DNA from: an uncultured Gammaproteobacteria bacterium
GTDB taxonomy: Bacteria > Pseudomonadota > Gammaproteobacteria > Nitrosococcales > Methylophagaceae
Reading direction: 5' to 3'
Length of the DNA: 7,661 nucleotides
Assembly: GCA_913058195.1 (NCBI GenBank)
Contig: CAJXPP010000100.1
Location: 1-7,661 of the forward strand
Below are positions 1 through 6,860 of this stretch, piece after piece. How positions within the stretch are numbered: position 1 is the stretch's first letter; every line of letters starts with the position of its first letter. The translations under genes and the position numbers were made by a program. The notes under the pieces are model-generated. The model made no database searches. It was given only the letters and a program-made list of their open reading frames with translations, and was not told where the DNA came from.

Positions 1-50
1 GATCTACACAGAGTAGATCGTCGGCAGCGTCAGATGTGTATAAGAGACAG
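1..50 (+). other. Residual Illumina Nextera adapter (i5 side), not biological
   Basis: Bases 1-9 are the end of the P5 oligo, bases 10-17 (AGAGTAGA) match a standard Nextera i5 index (the 504 type), bases 18-31 are the read-1 extension and bases 32-50 are the 19-bp Tn5 mosaic end (AGATGTGTATAAGAGACAG). Genuine sequence begins at 51. The ATG at 34 lies inside the mosaic end, so the leading peptide MCIRDS is an artefact and must not be read as the start of the aminopeptidase. Confidence 0.99.
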
Positions 51-51
51 T

Positions 52-1824
52 TACACTATTCAAAGTATTGTTGGACATGAATATTTCCATAACTGGTCGG
101 GTAACAGGGTAACCTGTCGTGACTGGTTTCAATTGAGCTTGAAAGAAGGCTTTACAGTATTACGTGATCAACAGTTTAGTGCTGATATGCACTCTGCAGC
201 TGTACAGCGAATTGATGACGTAAATCAACTTCGCACCATGCAGTTTGCTGAAGATGCAGGCCCGATGGCACATCCAGTTCGCCCGGCTTCATTTATAGAA
301 ATCAGTAACTTCTATACTGTGACCATTTATGAAAAAGGTGCCGAAGTCGTTGGCATGATTAAAAGGATCGTTGGTAAAGAAGGATTTAGAAAAGGCACAG
401 ATTTATATTTCGATCGACATGATGGTCAAGCAGTGACAACGGATGATTTTGTTACAGCGATTGAAGATGCCAATAATGCTGATTTAAGCCAGTTTAGGCG
501 TTGGTACTCTCAAGCGGGTACGCCAATGCTAACAATTAAGGGCGACTATAATCGGGTTGATAGCACATATACCTTACAGATTGATCAAATGTGCCCTGCA
601 ACGCCAGATCAACAACAAAAACAACCTTTCCATATTCCACTTGCCGTGGGCCTACTTGACGATCAAGGGGATTCAATACCATTACAATTTGCTGATGAAT
701 CGCAGGCGTATGAAGCTGACACACGTGTATTATCAGTGACACAAGCAAGCCAACAATTCACCTTTATTAATATTGACTCAGAACCGTTGCCATCGTTATT
801 ACGTGGTTTCTCAGCACCGGTAAAAGTGGATTTTGAATACAGTAATAAAGAGCTGGCTATGCTAATGGCTAATGATACCGACAGCTTTAACCGTTGGGAT
901 GCAGGCCAAACTTTACTAATTAATGTGCTATTAGATTTAGTTGCAACAGTGCAAAATGAGGAAGTACTGTCATTACCTAATGTATTACTCGACCAAATGA
1001 GTAACGTTTTAAGTGACGCTGATAATGACCCTGCACTGGTCGCTAAGATGTTGACTCTTCCAACGGAGAACTATTTAGCCGCTCAAATGAAGCCAGCGGA
1101 TGTTGATGGAATCCATAATGCTCGTAGCTTTATGAAAAGAACACTGGCATATAAACTTAAACAACAGTTTAGTGATTTATATAGCACCTTAAATACCAAT
1201 GAACCTTATCAATTTAATGCTGAGCAAATGGCACGACGTAGCTTGAAAAATATCTGTCTAGGTTATTTGATGGAAACTCAAGATCCGATGCAAACACAGC
1301 GTTGTCTTAAACAAATGAAACAAGCCGATAATATGACCGATACGATGTCAGGGCTTGGATTATTAGCAGAACAAGCAGGGCCTGAAGGCGAGCATGCACT
1401 TCGAGCATTTTATGAGCAATGGCAACATGATCGTCAAGTCGTTGATAAATGGTTAAGTGTGCAAGCACAATCGTCACTACCAAATACACTATTACGTATT
1501 AAAGGCTTAATGAAGCACCCTGCGTTTAGTATTAAAAACCCAAATAATGTTCGTGCTTTGATTGGTCAATTTTGTCGAAATAACCCGGTTAATTTCCATA
1601 AAAAAGATGGTTCGGGTTATCAGTTTTTAGCTGAACAGATCAAAGTGCTTAACGACTTAAACCCTCAAGTTGCTTCTCGTATGTTGGGTGCCTTTAACTC
1701 ATGGAGACAGTACGATGAGGCTCGACAAGTACTAATGAAACAAGCTTTATCTGACATCGCTGCTCACAAAGGGCTTTCTGCTGATGTTTATGAAGTAGTC
1801 ACTAAATATTTAGCAGATAGATAA
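52..1824 (+). CDS. pepN: Aminopeptidase N (M1 family), 5'-truncated by contig end
   Basis: Zinc metallopeptidase that removes N-terminal residues from peptides in the cytoplasm. About 590 genuine residues remain. Counting from the first full codon at 52, the zinc motif HEYFH is at residues 9-13, followed by NWSGNRVTCRDW and the third zinc ligand Glu at residue 32 in LKEG. The catalytic Tyr of YEKGAEV is at residue 93. From memory of E. coli PepN (about 870 aa), these align with His297, His301, Glu320 and Tyr381 at a constant offset, so roughly the first 288 residues, including the GAMEN substrate motif, lie outside the contig. The C-terminal helical domain is complete, ending in DVYEVVTKYLADR. 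The apparent ATG at 34 is adapter. The stop TAA overlaps the next gene's ATG by one base, which implies co-translation. Family assignment is very secure. Confidence 0.98.
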   Translation, partial: YTIQSIVGHEYFHNWSGNRVTCRDWFQLSLKEGFTVLRDQQFSADMHSAAVQRIDDVNQLRTMQFAEDAGPMAHPVRPASFIEISNFYTVTIYEKGAEVVGMIKRIVGKEGFRKGTDLYFDRHDGQAVTTDDFVTAIEDANNADLSQFRRWYSQAGTPMLTIKGDYNRVDSTYTLQIDQMCPATPDQQQKQPFHIPLAVGLLDDQGDSIPLQFADESQAYEADTRVLSVTQASQQFTFINIDSEPLPSLLRGFSAPVKVDFEYSNKELAMLMANDTDSFNRWDAGQTLLINVLLDLVATVQNEEVLSLPNVLLDQMSNVLSDADNDPALVAKMLTLPTENYLAAQMKPADVDGIHNARSFMKRTLAYKLKQQFSDLYSTLNTNEPYQFNAEQMARRSLKNICLGYLMETQDPMQTQRCLKQMKQADNMTDTMSGLGLLAEQAGPEGEHALRAFYEQWQHDRQVVDKWLSVQAQSSLPNTLLRIKGLMKHPAFSIKNPNNVRALIGQFCRNNPVNFHKKDGSGYQFLAEQIKVLNDLNPQVASRMLGAFNSWRQYDEARQVLMKQALSDIAAHKGLSADVYEVVTKYLADR

Positions 1825-2258
1825 TGTTTACATTAGATCCCAGATTAAAAAATGATACCTTACTGATTGGTGAATTTACCCTTTGTCGCGCTTTATTAAT
1901 GAACGATGCCCGTTATCCTTGGGTGATATTAGTACCACGCGTTACTGGTGTTACTGAACTATATCAATTATCAACTGCCGATCAACAGCAATTAATGTTT
2001 GAATCTAATTCTGTCGCTCAAAAGCTAATGGAGTTAGTCTTAGCAGATAAAATGAATGTAGCAGCTTTAGGTAATGTCGTTTCACAATTGCATATTCATC
2101 ATGTAGCACGCTATCAAGGCGATGAAACATGGCCTGCACCTGTATGGGGTAAGGGCGAAGCCGTAGCCTATAGCGAGCAAGAGCAGCAAACCGTGGTAGG
2201 ACAGTTACAACAGATCTTCAATGAGCTTATCGATAATGGAAAAAACAGTACGATTTAA
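1824..2258 (+). CDS. HIT (histidine triad) family protein
   Basis: 144-aa predicted cytoplasmic nucleotide-binding protein of the HIT superfamily, whose members hydrolyse or transfer nucleotidyl groups, for example on dinucleoside polyphosphates. The N-terminal part carries LLMNDARYPWVILVPR (about 24-39) and the core motif NVVSQLHIHHVARYQGD is at about 84-100. The classic H-x-H-x-H triad reads Q88-L-H90-I-H92-H-V. The first His is Gln, as I recall for this proteobacterial subgroup (QLHVHVIAR), and the presumed nucleophile is His90. Residues ETWPAPVWGKG follow and are also typical of the subgroup. The ATG overlaps the pepN stop codon and has no clear Shine-Dalgarno sequence, so translation is probably coupled. 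The exact substrate cannot be read from sequence. Confidence 0.93.
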   Translation: MFTLDPRLKNDTLLIGEFTLCRALLMNDARYPWVILVPRVTGVTELYQLSTADQQQLMFESNSVAQKLMELVLADKMNVAALGNVVSQLHIHHVARYQGDETWPAPVWGKGEAVAYSEQEQQTVVGQLQQIFNELIDNGKNSTI

Positions 2259-2460
2259 ATTAAATATCTCTAGGGATGAAGCACTACGTTACTACCATGG
2301 TACAGCGCGGAACGTTATCGTACAGACGGAGAACGGTCAACGACTACAGTTTCCAGCAGAACATATCAGACAATTTATTGATCATTTAGGTGTTAATGGC
2401 GTGTTTAGTATTCGTTTTAGTGAGGATAATAAACTAATTGATTTTCAGCGGGTTTCATAA
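2236..2460 (+). CDS. DUF2835 family small protein
   Basis: 74-aa protein of unknown function. The pattern EKTVRFKLNIS ... YYHGTARNVIVQTENGQRLQFPAEHIRQFI ... GVNGVFSIRF matches the small proteobacterial DUF2835 family as I remember it. I chose the ATG at 2236 rather than the in-frame ATG at 2221. It gives the family-typical start, with a few residues before the first strand (VRFKLNIS), and neither start has a good ribosome binding site. The gene overlaps the end of the HIT gene by 23 bp in another frame, so it depends on the upstream operon for expression. No signal peptide, membrane segment or cysteines are visible. The protein looks like a compact, mostly beta-strand cytoplasmic domain. No function is claimed. 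Confidence 0.85.
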   Translation: MEKTVRFKLNISRDEALRYYHGTARNVIVQTENGQRLQFPAEHIRQFIDHLGVNGVFSIRFSEDNKLIDFQRVS

Positions 2461-2740
2461 GCTTATTTTTCATATGTCTTTTGGTATCGGCGAATTGGGT
2501 TCATAGGTAACTTTTTACACTGGCTTCAACCGGCTGGAGCGTTAGCTGGCTTGATATCTAAAGACTGTTAACGATCCAATAGCGTTATTTCATCCAACTT
2601 TCAGTGACAGTACTGACTACAATGTTTACCAATTTCCCAAGCTAGATAAGACAGCAATTTTCATATTGAGCACTATATATATTAGGAGCTGACTTGATAG
2701 TGAGAATAACAGGAACAGCTCAAATTACTCTGAAAATTAT

Positions 2741-2762
2741 AGGCTATAGATAGCTATAGCCT
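2741..2762. repeat. Perfect 9-bp inverted repeat (hairpin or operator)
   Basis: AGGCTATAG (2741-2749) and CTATAGCCT (2754-2762) are exact reverse complements around a 4-base ATAG loop. The following bases are TATTAGAA rather than a T-run, so it is a poor intrinsic terminator. It lies about 28 bp upstream of the NtrC half-site and well upstream of the sigma-54 promoter. It could be a protein-binding dyad or a weak terminator for the pepN operon. The role is undetermined. Confidence 0.6.
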
Positions 2763-2789
2763 TATTAGAACTACACATAGAAATTATTC

Positions 2790-2806
2790 TGCACCAAAAC
2801 TAGTTT
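2790..2806 (+). promoter_or_regulatory. Possible NtrC half-site
   Basis: TGCACC at 2790-2795 matches one arm of the NtrC dyad (TGCACY-N5-GGTGCA), but the other arm is not conserved. The centre would be at 2798, 20 bp (about two helical turns) from the centre of the strong site at 2810-2826, which is the kind of spacing that lets two dimers bind cooperatively. On its own this half-site would not be called. Confidence 0.4.
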
Positions 2807-2809
2807 TAT

Positions 2810-2826
2810 TGAACCAAAGTAGTGCA
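2810..2826 (-). promoter_or_regulatory. Probable NtrC binding site upstream of nirB
   Basis: Read on the minus strand, the 17-mer is TGCACTACTTTGGTTCA. Against the NtrC dyad TGCACY-N5-GGTGCA it differs at one of the twelve specified positions. The centre (2818) lies about 98 bp upstream of the transcription start predicted from the sigma-54 promoter, a normal distance for this enhancer-binding activator. The site implies activation of nirBD under nitrogen limitation. The match was made by eye, without a weight-matrix score. Confidence 0.7.
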
Positions 2827-2889
2827 ACAATCATTGATGTTTGCTCCTAGGTATTAGTTATATCTATTCATAACAGTAACTTATGATTT

Positions 2890-2905
2890 AGGCACGCTCT
2901 GTGCT
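2890..2905 (+). promoter_or_regulatory. Sigma-54 (-24/-12) promoter of nirB
   Basis: AGGCACGCTCTGTGCT matches the consensus TGGCACG-N4-TTGCW at all but two positions (first base and twelfth base). The invariant GG (2891-2892) and GC (2903-2904) have the required spacing. Transcription should start near 2915-2917, leaving a leader of about 36 nt with the Shine-Dalgarno AGAGG at 2942-2946 region before the ATG at 2952. The upstream NtrC-like site independently supports the call. Confidence 0.8.
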
Positions 2906-2951
2906 CTATCCTTAAAATAGTAGTCGAATCATCTCAATGATAGAGGTCTGA

Positions 2952-5486
2952 ATGAGTAAAAAGAAAACGCTAGTTGTTATTGGTAACGGTATGGTGGGGC
3001 AAAACTTCCTCGCTACTTTGATGGCAAGTGATATTAAAGAAGGATATGAAGTTGTTACTTTTTGTGAAGAAACTATCCCTGCCTATGATCGTGTTCATCT
3101 GAGTGAGTATTTTGCGGGTAAATCGGCAGACGACCTGTCATTAGTCGAACAAGACTTCTTTGAAGAGAATAATATCACTATCCATATGGGCGATAAGGCT
3201 TCTAGTATCGATCGTGCTGCTAAGACAGTTACATCTGATAAGGGTATTGTCATTAGCTATGACACATTGATTCTTGCAACAGGGTCTAGTGCTTTTGTAC
3301 CGCCTATTCCTGGACATGACCGAGATGGCTGTATTCCATACCGTACGATTGAAGATCTTGATGACATGATGGCAGCAGCAAAAACATCAAAAGTCGGTGC
3401 GGTTGTTGGTGGTGGACTATTAGGGCTTGAAGCTGCAAAAGCATTACAAGATCTTAATTTGAAGACACATGTTGTGCAGTTTGCTCCACGTTTAATGGCA
3501 GCACAATTAGATGATGGTGGTGCGAATTTACTTAAATCAAAAATTGAAGATCTGGGCGTGTCTGTTTTAACCAGTAAAAATACCACTAAGATCGTTGATG
3601 GTGATACTTGTAAGCATAAAATGGTTTTTGCAGATGGCGGCGAACTTGAAACAGATATGATTTTGTATTCTGCTGGTATTCGTCCTCGTGATGAAATTGC
3701 TGCTGCTTGTGGGCTAAAAATAGCTGATCGTGGTGGTATTGTAGTGAGTGATCAATGTCTTACTTCTGATGAAAATATCTATGCAATAGGTGAGTGTGCT
3801 TCGTGGAATGACCAAATATTTGGTTTAGTCGCACCCGGTTACGCGATGGCTCGAACTGTAGTAGCTCAACTTGCTGGTGAAGAGTCTTGTTTCACGGGCG
3901 CTGATATGAGCACAAAATTGAAACTTAACGGTGTCGATGTTGCCAGTATTGGTGATCCGCATGCTTCATCTGAAGGCGCATTAGTTTATACCTATCAAAA
4001 TGGTGTAGATGGTATTTATAAGCGACTTGTTGTGAGTTCTGATAATAAAACGTTACTTGGAGCCGTATTAGTCGGTGATGCATCTGGCTATCCAACACTA
4101 TCTCAGTATTACCTTAATGCAATTGAATTACCCAGTAATCCAGATTCACTTATTTTACCTGCACGCTCTGATGAATCAGTTGGCTTAGGCCCGGATGCAT
4201 TACCTGCTAATGCCCAAATATGTTCTTGTTACGATGTCTCAAAAGGCGATATATGTACTTCTATTGAAGGTGGTTGTACGACATTAGGCGGATTAAAAGG
4301 GGATACAAAAGCAGCAACAGGCTGCGGTGGCTGTGCTGCCTTATTGAAATCTGTCTTGGATTGCGAGTTGGAAAAAGCAGGTGTTGAAGTTAATACTGAT
4401 ATTTGTGAACATTTTGCCCACACCCGACAAGATTTATTTAATGTAGTCAAAGTAGAAGAAATTAAAACCTTTTCTGAACTAATTCATAAACATGGTAAGG
4501 GCAAGGGCTGTGAGATATGTAAACAAACCGTTGGGTCTATTTTAGCGTCACAATGGAATGAATATATTTTGAAAGATAGTCATGTCGGTGTGCAAGATAC
4601 TAATGATACTTTCTTAGCCAATATGCAAAAAGATGGTACCTACTCCGTTGTTCCACGAATGACCGGTGGTGAAGTTACTCCTGATGGCTTGATTGCGATT
4701 GGTCAAATTGGCAAGAAGTATGGCCTATATACCAAAGTAACCGGTGGTCAGCGTGTTGATTTATTTGGTGCACGGGTTGATCAGTTGCCATTGATTTGGA
4801 AAGAATTGATTGATGCAGGCTTTGAAAGTGGTCATGCCTACGGTAAATCATTACGTACAGTTAAATCATGTGTAGGTAGTACATGGTGCCGATTTGGTGT
4901 TGACGATAGTGTTGGTCTAGCCATTGAGCTTGAAAATCGTTACAAAGGCCTACGTGCACCACACAAGATTAAGTTTGCAGTATCTGGCTGTACACGTGAA
5001 TGTGCTGAAGCACAAAGTAAGGATATCGGCATTATTGCTGTCGAAGGTGGCTGGAATCTATATGTTTGTGGTAACGGTGGTATGAAGCCTCGTCATGGTG
5101 ATTTATTTGCTACCAACTTAGATAAAGAAACCTTAATTAAATATATCGATCGTGTCTTAACGTTCTATGTTCAAACAGCTGACAGAATGCAACGTACTTC
5201 TGTGTGGATGGAAAATATGGAAGGTGGTTTAGATTATTTGAAATCAGTTGTGATTGATGACAAGTTGAATATATGTGAGCAATTAGAAGAACAAATGCGG
5301 AATGTAGTTGATGCATATCAATGTGAGTGGAAAACAACCATTGAAGATGAAAGCAAGTTGAAACGTTTCCGTACTTTCGTTAATAGTGATAAACACGATG
5401 AAAATATTGTTTTTGTTGAAGAGCGAGGTCAAGTGCGTCCAGCGAATATTGAGGAACGTGAACTTTTATTGGCGGAGGAAGCATAA
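2952..5486 (+). CDS. nirB: Nitrite reductase [NAD(P)H], large subunit NirB
   Basis: 844-aa cytoplasmic enzyme that reduces nitrite to ammonium with NAD(P)H through FAD, iron-sulfur centres and siroheme. The length fits E. coli NirB (about 847 aa). In order: FAD-binding GNGMVG at 11-16; EETIPAYDRVHL at 39-50; ATGS at 109-112; NAD-binding GGGLLGLE at 153-160; FAD-contacting IYAIGECA at 276-283; BFD-like [2Fe-2S] cysteines C424, C426, C458 and C461; a second BFD-like segment with C520 and C523; and the siroheme/[4Fe-4S] ligands C640, C646 (CVGSTWC) with C680, C684 (CTREC). All catalytic cysteines are present, so the enzyme looks functional. The ATG has a good Shine-Dalgarno (AGAGG, 6-7 nt upstream). 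The gene leads a tightly overlapped operon with nirD and a phzF-like gene behind a sigma-54 promoter, which points to nitrogen assimilation. Confidence 0.98.
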   Translation: MSKKKTLVVIGNGMVGQNFLATLMASDIKEGYEVVTFCEETIPAYDRVHLSEYFAGKSADDLSLVEQDFFEENNITIHMGDKASSIDRAAKTVTSDKGIVISYDTLILATGSSAFVPPIPGHDRDGCIPYRTIEDLDDMMAAAKTSKVGAVVGGGLLGLEAAKALQDLNLKTHVVQFAPRLMAAQLDDGGANLLKSKIEDLGVSVLTSKNTTKIVDGDTCKHKMVFADGGELETDMILYSAGIRPRDEIAAACGLKIADRGGIVVSDQCLTSDENIYAIGECASWNDQIFGLVAPGYAMARTVVAQLAGEESCFTGADMSTKLKLNGVDVASIGDPHASSEGALVYTYQNGVDGIYKRLVVSSDNKTLLGAVLVGDASGYPTLSQYYLNAIELPSNPDSLILPARSDESVGLGPDALPANAQICSCYDVSKGDICTSIEGGCTTLGGLKGDTKAATGCGGCAALLKSVLDCELEKAGVEVNTDICEHFAHTRQDLFNVVKVEEIKTFSELIHKHGKGKGCEICKQTVGSILASQWNEYILKDSHVGVQDTNDTFLANMQKDGTYSVVPRMTGGEVTPDGLIAIGQIGKKYGLYTKVTGGQRVDLFGARVDQLPLIWKELIDAGFESGHAYGKSLRTVKSCVGSTWCRFGVDDSVGLAIELENRYKGLRAPHKIKFAVSGCTRECAEAQSKDIGIIAVEGGWNLYVCGNGGMKPRHGDLFATNLDKETLIKYIDRVLTFYVQTADRMQRTSVWMENMEGGLDYLKSVVIDDKLNICEQLEEQMRNVVDAYQCEWKTTIEDESKLKRFRTFVNSDKHDENIVFVEERGQVRPANIEERELLLAEEA

Positions 5487-5824
5487 TGGCTCAGTGGATA
5501 GATATATGTAGTAAAGGCGATTTACAGCCAAACTCAGGTGTGTGTGCATTAGTTGAAGGGCAACAAATTGCTATTTTTTATATGCCAGAAGATAACGCTG
5601 TCTTTGCCATCAACAATTATGATCCCTTTGGTAAGGTAAATGTTTTATCACGTGGTTTGATCGGTGATATTAAAGGTGAGGTGATGGTTTCTTCACCACT
5701 CTATAAACAACATTTCAGCCTGAAGACAGGACAGTGTCTAGAAGATGAAACTGTAACGGTGGCTGCCTATGGTGTGCGAATAAATGGTGAGCGTGTTGAA
5801 ATCAATCTAAATGGAGCAGCATAA
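5486..5824 (+). CDS. nirD: Nitrite reductase [NAD(P)H], small subunit NirD
   Basis: 112-aa partner of NirB with a Rieske-like fold. It closely follows E. coli NirD (about 108 aa) as I recall it: QWIDICSKGDLQPNSGVCAL at the N-terminus, VFAINNYDPF at 39-48, VLSRGLIGDIKGE at 53-65, SPLYKQHFSLKTGQCLED at 70-87. The Cys/His pairs that bind a Rieske [2Fe-2S] cluster are absent (NYDPF and SPLYKQHF stand where CxH and CxxH would be), as is normal for NirD, so it probably carries no cluster and has a structural or stabilising role. Its ATG overlaps the nirB stop (TAATG), and a strong Shine-Dalgarno GGAGG sits at 5474-5478 inside the end of nirB, consistent with stoichiometric, coupled translation. Confidence 0.97.
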   Translation: MAQWIDICSKGDLQPNSGVCALVEGQQIAIFYMPEDNAVFAINNYDPFGKVNVLSRGLIGDIKGEVMVSSPLYKQHFSLKTGQCLEDETVTVAAYGVRINGERVEINLNGAA

Positions 5825-6741
5825 TGGCGATTAATTATTACATTGCTGACGTATTTACCAATAAGATTTTCTCTGGTGCACAAATTGCTGTTTTTCCTCA
5901 TGCTGATAAGCTAACAGATGAGCAAATGGCATTAATTGCCAGTGAAATTAATTTGTCAGAAACAGTATTTGTATCTAATCCATCTGGTCATGCAGATGCA
6001 CGAAAAATGCGTGTTTTTTCACCATTAGCAGAAATTGATTTCGCTGGGCATCCGATTATTGCAACAGCATTTATTTTGGCGTCATGTGGTGACATTGAGT
6101 TGACTGGGGATATTACCACTTTAACGTTTGAACAAAACACAGGTGATATTGAAGTCAATATATCATCTTCAAATGGTAAGCCAACGTTTATTCAATTCAC
6201 CAATAAAGTATCGTCAGTGATTGATCGTTATACGCCATCGATTGCTGAGCTTGCTGAGTTTTTATCTATTAAACCAGAAGATATTGACCATAAAAAGTTT
6301 TCGACTCGCCTAGTGTCTTGTGGCTTCCCTTATTTGGTTGTACCAGTATGGAATTATGAAACAGTTCGTAATGCAAAATTTAACTTTGCATCATGGAGTC
6401 AATCATCAGCACCTCACACAGCTGCTCAAGAAATTTTATTATTTTCAGCTAAAACTCCCAATCAGGATTCCAATTTCAATGCACGTTTATTAGGGCCAAA
6501 TATTGGCGTACATGACGACCCACCAGTGGGTAGTGCAATGCCAGCATTTTTATCCTATTTAGCGTCATTTGAATTTACTCAACAAGGTACTCATGTCTTT
6601 GCTGTTGATCGTGGTGATGCCAATAATCGACGCAGTGTATTGAACATCGAAATGGATCATAAAGGTCAATCAGAACTTACACTTCGAATAGGTGGTGAAG
6701 CTGTGATGGTTGCAGAAGGAAAAATGCATTTAGCTGATTAA
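5824..6741 (+). CDS. PhzF-superfamily isomerase/epimerase-like protein
   Basis: 305-aa protein of the PhzF (phenazine biosynthesis-like) superfamily, cofactor-free two-domain enzymes of diaminopimelate-epimerase fold that catalyse isomerisations by proton transfer; many members have no known substrate. Visible marks are DVFTNKIFSGAQIAVF at 9-24; LSETVFV at 44-50 with the presumed catalytic Glu46; FAGHP at 73-77; DDPPVGSA at 231-238 (family DPxxGSA); and the C-terminal QGTHVFAVDRG...RRS block at 253-271. The usual F-x-GN-x-A-A-V is FSGAQIAV here, so Asn is replaced by Ala. The length is typical (E. coli YddE is about 297 aa). Its ATG overlaps the nirD stop, with GGAG at 5813-5816, so it is translated with nirBD. 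No other phenazine genes are present; a phenazine role is not implied. The substrate is unknown. Confidence 0.92.
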   Translation: MAINYYIADVFTNKIFSGAQIAVFPHADKLTDEQMALIASEINLSETVFVSNPSGHADARKMRVFSPLAEIDFAGHPIIATAFILASCGDIELTGDITTLTFEQNTGDIEVNISSSNGKPTFIQFTNKVSSVIDRYTPSIAELAEFLSIKPEDIDHKKFSTRLVSCGFPYLVVPVWNYETVRNAKFNFASWSQSSAPHTAAQEILLFSAKTPNQDSNFNARLLGPNIGVHDDPPVGSAMPAFLSYLASFEFTQQGTHVFAVDRGDANNRRSVLNIEMDHKGQSELTLRIGGEAVMVAEGKMHLAD

Positions 6742-6780
6742 TTAAAATAAGCAGTGGCAATAACATGTTACTTAAACGAG

Positions 6781-6808
6781 TTAAACACACTGGCTGGGTG
6801 TTGTTTAA
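6781..6808 (+). repeat. Bulged stem-loop in spacer after phzF-like gene
   Basis: TTAAACACAC (6781-6790) can pair with GTGTTGTTTAA (6798-6808), forming ten base pairs with one bulged T at 6802 and the loop TGGCTGG. The next bases, ATTTTAGTTT, are only weakly T-rich, so it is a poor terminator by itself. The stem is part of a set of two TTAAAC and two GTTTAA copies that could pair in alternative ways. It precedes the stronger terminator hairpin. Confidence 0.5.
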
Positions 6809-6824
6809 ATTTTAGTTTAATAAA

Positions 6825-6860
6825 AATGTTTCATTAATCTGTAATGAGACATTCCTTTTT
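6825..6860 (+). terminator. Intrinsic (Rho-independent) terminator
   Basis: AATGTTTCATTA (6825-6836) pairs with TAATGAGACATT (6842-6853) over twelve base pairs, one of them G-U, with the loop ATCTG, followed by CCTTTTT (6854-6860). It would end the nirB-nirD-phzF-like transcript. The stem is AT-rich, so it may be leaky. The T-run ends 24 nt before the next start codon, which leaves little room for a separate promoter and raises the possibility that it works as an attenuator for the downstream gene. Confidence 0.8.

Larger units (their letters stand above)
2461..2951. other. Intergenic control region between DUF2835 gene and nirB
   Basis: 491 bp without a credible coding sequence on either strand. 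The distal half (2461-2740) shows only AT-rich DNA and a short imperfect hairpin around 2523-2549. I see no convincing terminator right after the DUF2835 gene. The proximal half carries, in order, a perfect 9-bp inverted repeat, an NtrC half-site, a near-consensus NtrC site, and a sigma-54 promoter before nirB. No FNR-type TTGAT-N4-ATCAA box or clear NarL heptamer cluster was seen. Confidence 0.8.

Noticed and set aside
34..51. ATG start codon for the aminopeptidase at 34
   Set aside because: It lies inside the Tn5 mosaic-end adapter, and the encoded MCIRDS is non-biological.
2523..2549. Short hairpin GCTTCA-ACCGGC-TGGAGC with an A1/G4 hexaloop, resembling half of an ANTAR (NasT) RNA target
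   Set aside because: Only one such loop is seen, a competing stem at 2530-2549 is equally likely, no terminator follows closely, and the sigma-54 promoter of nirB lies 350 bp downstream of it, so it would not be in the nirB leader.
2824..2838. IHF-like sequence (CAATCATTGATG) between the NtrC site and the sigma-54 promoter
   Set aside because: The spacing between the two conserved halves is one base short and the flanking position does not match, so it cannot be called by eye despite being well placed.
3257..3586. Minus-strand open frame inside nirB, and other antisense frames at 536-748, 1307-1489, 4229-4450, 5137-5337, 7184-7387 and 7291-7491
   Set aside because: All lie opposite well-conserved coding sequence, have no recognisable domains and are explained as shadows of the real genes.
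5824..6741. Evidence for a phenazine biosynthesis cluster
   Set aside because: Only a PhzF-superfamily gene is present; the superfamily is broad and no phzA/B/D/E/G-like genes are nearby.
6755..6771. TGGCA followed by AT-rich sequence as a second sigma-54 promoter before the last gene
   Set aside because: The -24 GG is present but the bases at the -12 position are TT instead of the required GC. It contains a short palindrome TAACATGTTA (6761-6770) of no clear meaning.
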